From positions 1 through 11,337 of the forward strand of contig JBEIDK010000109.1 of NCBI GenBank assembly GCA_040383485.1: a DNA stretch of 11,337 nt, read 5' to 3'. This document shows, one piece after another, positions 1 through 6,470 of this stretch (positions within the stretch are counted from its first letter, which is position 1; each line of letters begins with the position of its first letter). The notes under the pieces were generated by a model, which saw nothing but the letters and a program-made list of their open reading frames with translations, was not told the origin of the DNA and did no database searches. Position numbers and translations under genes: made by a program. This DNA is from JBEIDK01 sp040383485. Its GTDB lineage: Bacteria > Bacteroidota > Bacteroidia > UBA4408.

Positions 1-868
1 AGATATCGAAAAAGCAATAACGCCTAAAACAAAAGCAATAATGATTGCGCACGCGTTGGGTAATCCATTTAATTTAAGTGTTGTAATGGCAATTGCTAAA
101 AAGTATAATTTATGGGTAGTGGAAGATGATTGTGATTCTTTAGGTGCAACCTATGATGGTAAAAAAACAGGCACCTTTGGCGATTTAGCAACACTATCAT
201 TTTATCCTGCACATCATATCACAATGGGTGAGGGTGGTGCAGTTTTAGTAAACAATGCCTCCCTTAAAAAAATTACCGAAAGTTTTAGAGATTGGGGTAG
301 AGATTGTTGGTGTGCTCCAGGAACGGATAATACATGCGGTGAGCGTTATTGTCAAAAATTGGGGGATTTGCCCGAAGGATATGATCATAAGTACACCTAT
401 TCTCATATCGGGTTTAACTTAAAGGTTTCCGATATGCAAGCGGCTGTGGGCTTAAGTCAATTAACCAAAGCAGATCATTTTGTTGCAAGAAGAAAAGAGA
501 ACCATGCAATCCTTTCTGAAATGTTTAAGGAGTTTGAAGAACATTTCATATTACCAAAAGCAACTGATAATTCCGAACCTAGTTGGTTTGGCTTTATGTT
601 AACCATAAGAGAGGGTAGCCCATTAGATAGGAATAAATTTGTTGAATACTTAGAACAAAATAAAATTGGTACTAGATTGTTTTTTGGCGGAAACCTTTTA
701 AGACAACCTGCATATTATAATTTAAATCATCGAAAAATTGATGATTTAAAAAATACCGATTTGATTATGAACAATTCATTTTGGCTTGGCGTATGGCCTG
801 GCATAAATAAAGTTCATTATGATTATGTTATTAATGTAGTTAGGACGTACATTAAAAATAATTTTTAA
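1..868 (+). CDS. rfbH: CDP-4-keto-6-deoxy-D-glucose 3-dehydrase (RfbH/DdhC, E1), 5'-truncated by the window
   Basis: This is the C-terminal 288 residues of a PMP-dependent dehydrase that, with an E3-type reductase, removes the C3 hydroxyl of CDP-4-keto-6-deoxyglucose to start CDP-3,6-dideoxyhexose synthesis in the cytoplasm. The frame is open from base 2, and the ATG at 41 is internal: the residues before it (AITPKTKAIM) belong to the DegT/DnrJ/EryC1 aminotransferase-like fold, so the true start lies upstream (Salmonella RfbH is about 437 aa). Counting base 2 as residue 1, the motif SFYPAHHITMGEGG has His71 where aminotransferases carry the PLP lysine, the hallmark of this enzyme. Cys44, Cys102, Cys104 and Cys112 follow exactly the C-X57-C-X1-C-X7-C pattern of the E1 [2Fe-2S] cluster. 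The stop lies 3 nt before the next gene. Neither rfbG nor the E3 reductase is in the window. Family identity is very secure. Confidence 0.95.
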   Translation, partial: DIEKAITPKTKAIMIAHALGNPFNLSVVMAIAKKYNLWVVEDDCDSLGATYDGKKTGTFGDLATLSFYPAHHITMGEGGAVLVNNASLKKITESFRDWGRDCWCAPGTDNTCGERYCQKLGDLPEGYDHKYTYSHIGFNLKVSDMQAAVGLSQLTKADHFVARRKENHAILSEMFKEFEEHFILPKATDNSEPSWFGFMLTIREGSPLDRNKFVEYLEQNKIGTRLFFGGNLLRQPAYYNLNHRKIDDLKNTDLIMNNSFWLGVWPGINKVHYDYVINVVRTYIKNNF

Positions 869-871
869 AAT

Positions 872-2704
872 ATGCAAAAAAAAGTAAGTGATTTAATTGC
901 CGAATTTCTTAAAGAAAAAGAAATTAAACATGTTTTTGGCATAATTGGCGCTGGGAATGCGCATATTTTTGATTCAATCCATACACTTGGATATACTGAA
1001 ATTATTTGTGTGCATCATGAACAAGCAGCATGTATGGCAATGCAAACTTATTATCGAACTTCAGGTTGTATTACAGCTGCCCTTTTAACTACAGGTGGTG
1101 GTTCAACAAATGGTGTAACAGGTGTTGTTAGTGCATGGGCCGACTCAATTCCTGGAATCATTATCTCCGGGAATGAGAATTCAAAATACATTGATTTGCA
1201 TAAAGATGTGAGAATGTGGGGGGTTCAAGGATATGATAGTTTACATATGGTTGAAAAGGTAACTAAACATACTGAAAGAGTGTTAGATCCTAATGATACA
1301 ATTAGTATCTTAGAAAACGCACTAGCTATTTGCACTAATGGAAGACCTGGACCGTGTTGGATAGACATACCAATGGATATACAATCAGCAAAAATAAATA
1401 TTCTAGAAAGAACTAACAATATTTCAAAATTAAAATCTTTAGATATTCTTAATGAATCCGAATTAGATTTTAAAATCAATGAATTACTTGAACAATTAAC
1501 ATATTCAAAAAGACCATTATTTTGGCTTGGAAATGGAATCAGACTTGCAGGAGCAGCATCACAGGTAGAAACTTTAATTAACAAATTCAATATCCCTACA
1601 ATTGTTTCTTGGGCAGGAATTGATTTAGTTGACTCATCTCATCCTCTAGTATTTGGAAGAGCGGGGACTTATGGACAACGCTGCGCTAATTTTGTTTTAC
1701 AAAATTGTGATTTATTAATTTGTATTGGTACAAGGTTAGCAATTTCTCAAATAGGATATGATATAAGTGAAATTGCAAGAGATGCAAAAATTGCCTTTGT
1801 TGATATTGATAAAAATGAAATAAACAAGCTGGGTGCAAAAGTTGACTTTAAAATTAATGCAGATGCAAGAGATTTTATAACATCGATGATTAATGTTAAT
1901 GAGAAATCAAAAAATGAATCATATTCTGAATGGATTGAAAAGTGTAATTATTTTAAATTAAAATATCCATGGGTTAATGAAACTGATCACCCAGATGTTG
2001 ATGGTTTTATAAATTCTTACACATTTATGGAAAAGTTAAATAGCCATTTAAAAGATAAACAAATTATAACAACAGATATGGGTACTGCTTTATTAAGTGG
2101 TCATCAAGTATTAAGAATTGCTAAGGGACAAAGATTAATGACATCTACTGGTTTGGGTGAGATGGGATATGGTTTACCAGCTGCAATTGGTGCTTCAATT
2201 GCAACAAATAGGGGCGAGGTTTTATGTTTAAATTGTGATGGAGGAATGATGATGAATTTACAAGAATTACAAACAATTGTACATAATAAATTGCCCATTA
2301 AAATTATAATTTTCAACAACGATGGATATTTAATGATTAAGCATACTCAAAATGCACTATTTAGTGGAAGAAAAGCAGCTGTTGATAAAAATACCGGGGT
2401 AACATGTCCAGATTTCAGTGCAGTAGCAAAAGCGTTTGGTTTGCCTTCATACATCATTAAAACTTGGGAGGATTTTGAAAAAGTTATACCTGAAATTCAA
2501 AATCTAGAAGAACCATTAATATGCGAAGTTTTTATGCACCCCCAACAACTTTTTGTTCCTAAACTTAGTTTAGCAATTCAGGAAGATGGAACACTTGTAT
2601 CACCTCCACTTGAAGACCTTTCGCCATTTATTTCAAGAGTTGAACTACAAGAAAATATGTATTCTGGAATGCATAAAAAATCAATGAAAATAAAAGTAAA
2701 ATAA
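872..2704 (+). CDS. Acetolactate-synthase-like ThDP-dependent enzyme, probable YerE-type C4-branching enzyme for a CDP-ketosugar
   Basis: This 610-aa protein has the three-domain layout of the acetolactate synthase/pyruvate oxidase family: an N-terminal pyrimidine-binding domain (about 1-170) with the ThDP-activating glutamate at Glu50 (CVHHEQAA), a central domain (about 200-340), and a C-terminal pyrophosphate-binding domain (about 385-570). The ThDP/metal motif is C455-D456-G457 followed 24 residues later by Asn482-Asn483, so the usual first glycine of GDG is a cysteine. Next to rfbH, the best precedent is YerE of the yersiniose pathway, which decarboxylates pyruvate and adds the two-carbon unit to C4 of CDP-3,6-dideoxy-4-ketoglucose. 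The following two genes suggest that the donor here may instead be 4-hydroxy-2-oxovalerate (inference). A real branched-chain amino acid role is unlikely: no ilvN/ilvC neighbours are seen. The tail (about 575-610) ends in a basic stretch. A run of eight A's directly follows the start codon. The start at 872 fits the 3-nt gap. Confidence 0.85.
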   Translation: MQKKVSDLIAEFLKEKEIKHVFGIIGAGNAHIFDSIHTLGYTEIICVHHEQAACMAMQTYYRTSGCITAALLTTGGGSTNGVTGVVSAWADSIPGIIISGNENSKYIDLHKDVRMWGVQGYDSLHMVEKVTKHTERVLDPNDTISILENALAICTNGRPGPCWIDIPMDIQSAKINILERTNNISKLKSLDILNESELDFKINELLEQLTYSKRPLFWLGNGIRLAGAASQVETLINKFNIPTIVSWAGIDLVDSSHPLVFGRAGTYGQRCANFVLQNCDLLICIGTRLAISQIGYDISEIARDAKIAFVDIDKNEINKLGAKVDFKINADARDFITSMINVNEKSKNESYSEWIEKCNYFKLKYPWVNETDHPDVDGFINSYTFMEKLNSHLKDKQIITTDMGTALLSGHQVLRIAKGQRLMTSTGLGEMGYGLPAAIGASIATNRGEVLCLNCDGGMMMNLQELQTIVHNKLPIKIIIFNNDGYLMIKHTQNALFSGRKAAVDKNTGVTCPDFSAVAKAFGLPSYIIKTWEDFEKVIPEIQNLEEPLICEVFMHPQQLFVPKLSLAIQEDGTLVSPPLEDLSPFISRVELQENMYSGMHKKSMKIKVK

Positions 2705-2710
2705 TGTTTC

Positions 2711-3586
2711 ATGAAAAAAATTAGAGTAGCTATTATTGGTAGTGGAAACATTGGAACAGATTTACTAATAAAAGTACAGAGATCTGAATATTTAACTTGT
2801 GTTTTATTTGTTGGAAGAAACCTATCATCTCCTGGTATGGCAAAGGCAATTAATATGGGTGTCAGAGTTTCTGATGAAAGTATTAATGGAATCGTGAAAA
2901 ATTCTGACAATATAGATTTAGTGTTTGACGCCACATCGGCCAAAGACGCGAAAGATCATTGGGAAGTAATAGATAAACTTGGAAAAATTGTAATTGATAT
3001 GACTCCAGCAAAACTTGGAGCTTTATGTATTCCTGCGGTTAATTTAGATGAAATAATGAGAGAAAGAAATATTAATATGATTACTTGTGGCGGACAAGCT
3101 TCAATACCAATGGCATATGCAATTGGTAAATCTCAAAAGAATATACAATACATTGAAGTTGTTTCAAGTATTGCTTCAAGAAGTGCTGGACCTGCTACAA
3201 GACTTAATCTAGATGAATATGTAGATACTACAGAACAAGGAATAAAACTATTTGCTAATGTCCTTAATTCAAAAGCGATACTAAATCTTAATCCAGCTGA
3301 ACCTTGTATTGATATGCAAACTACAATTTTTGCACTTGTAGAAAATCCAGATATGGAAAAACTAAATTTAGAAATTAATGAAATACTTATAAAGATACAG
3401 TCATATGTCCCAGGATATACATTGCTTGTACCTCCAATTTATGAAAATGGTCGTATTGTTATTATGGTAAAAGCTCAGGGGCTAGGAGATTATTTGCCAA
3501 AATATGCAGGTAATTTAGATATAATTAATTGTGCTGCAATAGCAGTGGCAGAGAAATTTTCAAAAGTTCAAAATAACATTAATTAA
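2711..3586 (+). CDS. Acetaldehyde dehydrogenase (acylating), DmpF/MhpF family
   Basis: This enzyme interconverts acetyl-CoA plus NADH with acetaldehyde, CoA and NAD+. An N-terminal Rossmann domain opens with G10-S-G-N-I-G15. The catalytic cysteine is Cys126 in ITCGGQASIP, the family signature, and the C-terminal segment LPKYAGNLDI (about 267-276) is also typical. At 291 aa it is somewhat shorter than catabolic DmpF or MhpF (about 312-316 aa). In meta-cleavage pathways this protein forms a channelling complex with the aldolase encoded by the next gene; the same order is kept here with a 1-nt gap. No aromatic-degradation genes are visible, and the upstream neighbours are nucleotide-sugar genes, so I infer that it works in the reducing direction to supply acetaldehyde. 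The start at 2711 is preferred because the upstream ATG at 2704 is out of frame and quickly closed. A run of seven A's follows the start codon. Confidence 0.93.
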   Translation: MKKIRVAIIGSGNIGTDLLIKVQRSEYLTCVLFVGRNLSSPGMAKAINMGVRVSDESINGIVKNSDNIDLVFDATSAKDAKDHWEVIDKLGKIVIDMTPAKLGALCIPAVNLDEIMRERNINMITCGGQASIPMAYAIGKSQKNIQYIEVVSSIASRSAGPATRLNLDEYVDTTEQGIKLFANVLNSKAILNLNPAEPCIDMQTTIFALVENPDMEKLNLEINEILIKIQSYVPGYTLLVPPIYENGRIVIMVKAQGLGDYLPKYAGNLDIINCAAIAVAEKFSKVQNNIN

Positions 3587-3587
3587 A

Positions 3588-4598
3588 ATGACTAACAATA
3601 TACTAATAAGCGATCCAACGTTAAGGGATGGTAGTCATGCAATTGCACACCAGCTTACAGCTGAACATGTAGCTTTATATTGTAAAGCAGCAGATGAGGC
3701 AGGCGTTCCAATTGTAGAAGTTGGACATGGAAATGGATTAGGAGCATCATCTATGCAAGTAGGATTAAGTCTTACTGATGACAAAACATTATTAGAGACA
3801 GCAAGAAAAAATCTTTATAAAAGTAAATTAGGCATTCATGTAATACCAGGTTTTGCAACAATTAAGAGAGATCTAAGTTTGGCATTGGAAATAGGTGTTG
3901 ATGTGGTTAGAGTTGCATCGCATTGCACAGAAGCAGATATAACTCAACGCCATCTTGGTTATGTTAGAGAGAAGGGCAAAGAGGCTTATGGTGTATTGAT
4001 GATGAGTCATATGGCAAATGCTGAAACTTTATTACAAGAAGCACAAAAAATGGAACTTTATGGTGCAGAAGGAATTATTTTGATGGATTCAGCAGGTGCA
4101 TATTTGCCAGCTGATGTTGACGAAAAAATCGGTAAGCTGGTAAATGGATTAAAAGTACCTGTTGGTTTTCATGCTCATAATAATTTAGGAATGGGTATTG
4201 CAAATTCAATAGCTGCAATTCAAGCAGGAGCTAAAATTTTAGACGGCACTGCTAGAGGATTTGGTGCAGGAGCTGGTAATGCACAATTAGAGGTATTGAT
4301 TGCAGTGCTTGAAAAAATGAATTATATAACTGGGGTAGATTTGTATAAAATACTTGACGCAGCAGATTTAGCTGAAAAACATATTCTTCAAATGGTGCCA
4401 TATATAAAATCTGAAAGTGTTATAAGTGGACTTTCTGGAGTGTTTTCTGGATTTGCAAAACATGTTAATCGAATTTCTAAAGAATATGGTGTTGATCCAA
4501 GAGATGTTTATGTTGAATTGGGAAATAGAAGAGTTGTTGGTGGACAAGAGGATCTAATTATTGAAGTTGTAATGGATTTGGTAACAAAGAAAAAATAA
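3588..4598 (+). CDS. 4-hydroxy-2-oxovalerate aldolase, DmpG/MhpE/BphI family
   Basis: This class II metal-dependent pyruvate aldolase reversibly joins pyruvate and acetaldehyde to 4-hydroxy-2-oxovalerate. At 336 aa it is full length. The N-terminal TIM-barrel signature DPTLRDGSHA supplies Arg13, Asp14 and His17, which match the catalytic and metal residues R16/D17/H20 of BphI. His195 and His197 in GFHAHNN are the expected metal ligands. The C-terminal communication domain is recognisable from GLSGVFSGFAKH (281-292) to GNRRVVGGQEDLI (312-324). The tyrosine of the usual GVYSSF motif, linked in BphI to stereochemical control, is Phe286 here. Placement right behind the acetaldehyde dehydrogenase implies the usual two-protein complex. 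Placement inside a CDP-dideoxysugar cassette argues for synthesis of 4-hydroxy-2-oxovalerate as a donor for the ThDP enzyme rather than for catabolism; that direction is inference. Confidence 0.94.
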   Translation: MTNNILISDPTLRDGSHAIAHQLTAEHVALYCKAADEAGVPIVEVGHGNGLGASSMQVGLSLTDDKTLLETARKNLYKSKLGIHVIPGFATIKRDLSLALEIGVDVVRVASHCTEADITQRHLGYVREKGKEAYGVLMMSHMANAETLLQEAQKMELYGAEGIILMDSAGAYLPADVDEKIGKLVNGLKVPVGFHAHNNLGMGIANSIAAIQAGAKILDGTARGFGAGAGNAQLEVLIAVLEKMNYITGVDLYKILDAADLAEKHILQMVPYIKSESVISGLSGVFSGFAKHVNRISKEYGVDPRDVYVELGNRRVVGGQEDLIIEVVMDLVTKKK

Positions 4599-4603
4599 TT
4601 CGA

Positions 4604-5617
4604 ATGATACAAGAAGATTGCGCAAAATCTTGCGTAAATATTTCAAATTTAGAAAAATTAAGAAGTAGTCAAATACTAATTACAGGAGGAACTGGTTTTG
4701 TTGGAACCTGGCTTACAGAGATGGTCATATATTTAAATGAAAATTTCAATTTCAATATATCCATATATCTATTGTCAAGAAATGCAGTTTCAAAAAATAA
4801 TTATTCTAAATTCAAATATATTCAATATATAAGATCTGATATTAAAAATGTAAAAGAATTGCCTAATACTTTAAATTATGTTTTACATGCAGCAGGTTCT
4901 CCTGATTCAAGAGAACATGTTTCAAACCCAATTAAAACAATTGACACATTTTATAAAGGGACGCAAAATATACTTGATTTAGCCTCACGATTACCAAATT
5001 TAATTAAGTTAATCCACTTTAGTTCTAATAAAATATATGGGAGTAATTATACTACAATCCCAATTGACGAATCTAAATCAACAATTGATTGTTTAAATTT
5101 CCAAGATGTATATGCTGAGTCAAAGAGAATTTCTGAGACCCTTTGCAAAGCTTATATGTCTGAATTGCATTTGCCGATAATCATCACTCGTCCTTTTGCT
5201 TTTATTGGCCCATTTCAAACATTAGATAAACCTTGGGCTGTGAATAATTTCATTAGAGATTCAATGTTAGGTGGTCCAATAAGAATCCTCGGTAATGAGT
5301 TAACTACAAAAAGTTATATGTATGGTAGTGACCTTGCTTACTTCGTTTTAAATATTTTAGCTCAAGGTAAGGTCGGAGAAGCATATAATCTTGGAAGTTC
5401 TTGTCCGATGACCTTAGTTGAACTAGCAAATAAGATTAAAAATATAATCAATAGCGAAATTGAAATTAAAATAAGATCTTCGAAAGATACTTATAATGAA
5501 ACAATTTTTGATATTCCGAAAATGACAAAAATAGAACATCATTTAAATATAAAGCCTGCATTCAATATTGAAGAGTCCTTGAAAAGAACAATTCTTTGGA
5601 ATAAATTGATTAAGTAA
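4604..5617 (+). CDS. Extended SDR nucleotide-sugar oxidoreductase/epimerase, candidate branch-ketone reductase
   Basis: This 337-aa protein is an NAD(P)-dependent epimerase/dehydratase-type extended SDR. The Rossmann motif is G28-G-T-G-F-V-G34, the active-site serine lies in HFSSNKIYG (about Ser140/141), and the catalytic pair is Tyr170 and Lys174 in YAESK. The NKIYG segment recalls the NKVYG of CDP-tyvelose epimerase. The RmlB-type Asp-Glu dehydration pair is absent (Asn-Lys there instead), so a 4,6-dehydratase role is unlikely. It starts 5 nt after the aldolase and closes the tight cassette. By analogy with YerF, which reduces the branch ketone made by YerE, it is one of two candidates for reducing the ketone created by the ThDP enzyme; an epimerase role is also possible. 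Substrate and product cannot be read from sequence alone. Confidence 0.8.
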   Translation: MIQEDCAKSCVNISNLEKLRSSQILITGGTGFVGTWLTEMVIYLNENFNFNISIYLLSRNAVSKNNYSKFKYIQYIRSDIKNVKELPNTLNYVLHAAGSPDSREHVSNPIKTIDTFYKGTQNILDLASRLPNLIKLIHFSSNKIYGSNYTTIPIDESKSTIDCLNFQDVYAESKRISETLCKAYMSELHLPIIITRPFAFIGPFQTLDKPWAVNNFIRDSMLGGPIRILGNELTTKSYMYGSDLAYFVLNILAQGKVGEAYNLGSSCPMTLVELANKIKNIINSEIEIKIRSSKDTYNETIFDIPKMTKIEHHLNIKPAFNIEESLKRTILWNKLIK

Positions 5618-5644
5618 TATATTCAATTAAAAAAATCATTTAAA

Positions 5645-6421
5645 ATGAAAATAGTTATTTTAGGAGGTGGACTTGGAACTAGACTAATGGAAGAAACGGA
5701 AGCCAGACCAAAGCCTATGGTGGAAATTGGCGGAAAGCCAATACTATGGCATATAATGAAAATATATGAATCATATGGACATAATGATTTTGTCATATGT
5801 TTAGGGTACAAAGCACATCTAGTTAAAGAATATTTTTTAAATTATTATTTATATAATTCAGATGTAACAATAGACTTACAAAATAATAAAATAGAAGTAC
5901 ATCTTTCAAAGACAGAATCATTTAAAGTAACACTTGTTGATACGGGATTATTGACAAATACTGCTGGAAGAATAAAAAGAATTCAAAAATATATAGGAGA
6001 CCAAACCTTTATGTTAACTTATGGTGACGGCGTTGCAGATATTAATATTGATGATTTATTAAAATATCATAGAGAACAAAAAAAAATTGCAACATTAACT
6101 ACAATACAAATGCCAGGTAGATTTGGGAATATTGAAATGAGTGAAAATGGAATAGTTGAACAATTCATAGAAAAACCGAAAGGTGACGGTATGTGGATTA
6201 ATGGCGGCTTTTTTGTTTTAGAACCTGAGATTTTTAAGTATTTAAATGGCGAAATGGATGATGTTCAATGGGAGAAAAAACCCCTTTTGGAAATCGCAAA
6301 TGATAAGCAACTTGCTGCATATAAACATTATGGTTTTTGGAAACCAATGGATGCGTTAAGAGATAGAATTGAATTAGAAGAACTTTGGAAAAATGGTGAA
6401 GCAAAATGGAAAACTTGGTAA
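5645..6421 (+). CDS. rfbF: Glucose-1-phosphate cytidylyltransferase (RfbF/DdhA)
   Basis: This enzyme makes CDP-glucose from CTP and glucose-1-phosphate, the entry step to all CDP-3,6-dideoxyhexoses. The 258-aa length matches Salmonella RfbF (257 aa). The nucleotidyltransferase signature GGGLGTRL (7-14) is followed by RPKPMVEIGGKPILWHIMK. Asp128 in TYGDGVAD is the expected metal ligand, EKPKGDG spans 176-182, GGFF spans 187-190, and the C-terminal GFWKPMDALRDRIELEELW is diagnostic of the family. In the Salmonella and Yersinia clusters this gene precedes rfbG and rfbH; here it lies downstream of rfbH and five genes away, after a 27-nt gap from the SDR. The start at 5645 puts the nucleotide-binding motif at the usual distance. 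Together with rfbH it fixes CDP, not dTDP or GDP, as the carrier of the sugar built by this locus. Confidence 0.96.
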   Translation: MKIVILGGGLGTRLMEETEARPKPMVEIGGKPILWHIMKIYESYGHNDFVICLGYKAHLVKEYFLNYYLYNSDVTIDLQNNKIEVHLSKTESFKVTLVDTGLLTNTAGRIKRIQKYIGDQTFMLTYGDGVADINIDDLLKYHREQKKIATLTTIQMPGRFGNIEMSENGIVEQFIEKPKGDGMWINGGFFVLEPEIFKYLNGEMDDVQWEKKPLLEIANDKQLAAYKHYGFWKPMDALRDRIELEELWKNGEAKWKTW

Positions 6422-6470
6422 AAATATTACATGTAAAACATATTTTTTCTAAACTAATCTTTTAAAGTAA

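Noticed and set aside
41..43. ATG at 41 as the start of the rfbH gene
   Set aside because: The frame is open to base 2 and the residues before the ATG (AITPKTKAI) fit the conserved family sequence; the gene is simply cut by the window edge.
1225..1590. Minus-strand open frame inside the ThDP gene
   Set aside because: It is antisense to a clearly recognisable enzyme, shows no family motif, and overlaps conserved residues on the + strand. The same holds for the minus-strand frames at 2104-2319, 2578-2943, 5623-5811, 9995-10213 and 11033-11215.
872..2704. Acetolactate synthase (IlvB) for branched-chain amino acids
   Set aside because: No ilvN, ilvC or ilvD is nearby and the gene is embedded 3 nt after rfbH; a sugar-branching role fits the context better.
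2704..2706. ATG overlapping the ThDP stop (TAATG) as the start of the dehydrogenase
   Set aside because: It is out of frame with the dehydrogenase and closes after a few codons; 2711 is the start that gives the Rossmann motif.
6427..6441. Palindrome TTACATGTAA and small hairpin followed by a T-rich stretch after rfbF, as a terminator
   Set aside because: The possible stem before the T-run is only about 4 bp and AT-rich, and the next gene starts 49 nt later on the same strand; not enough to call a terminator.
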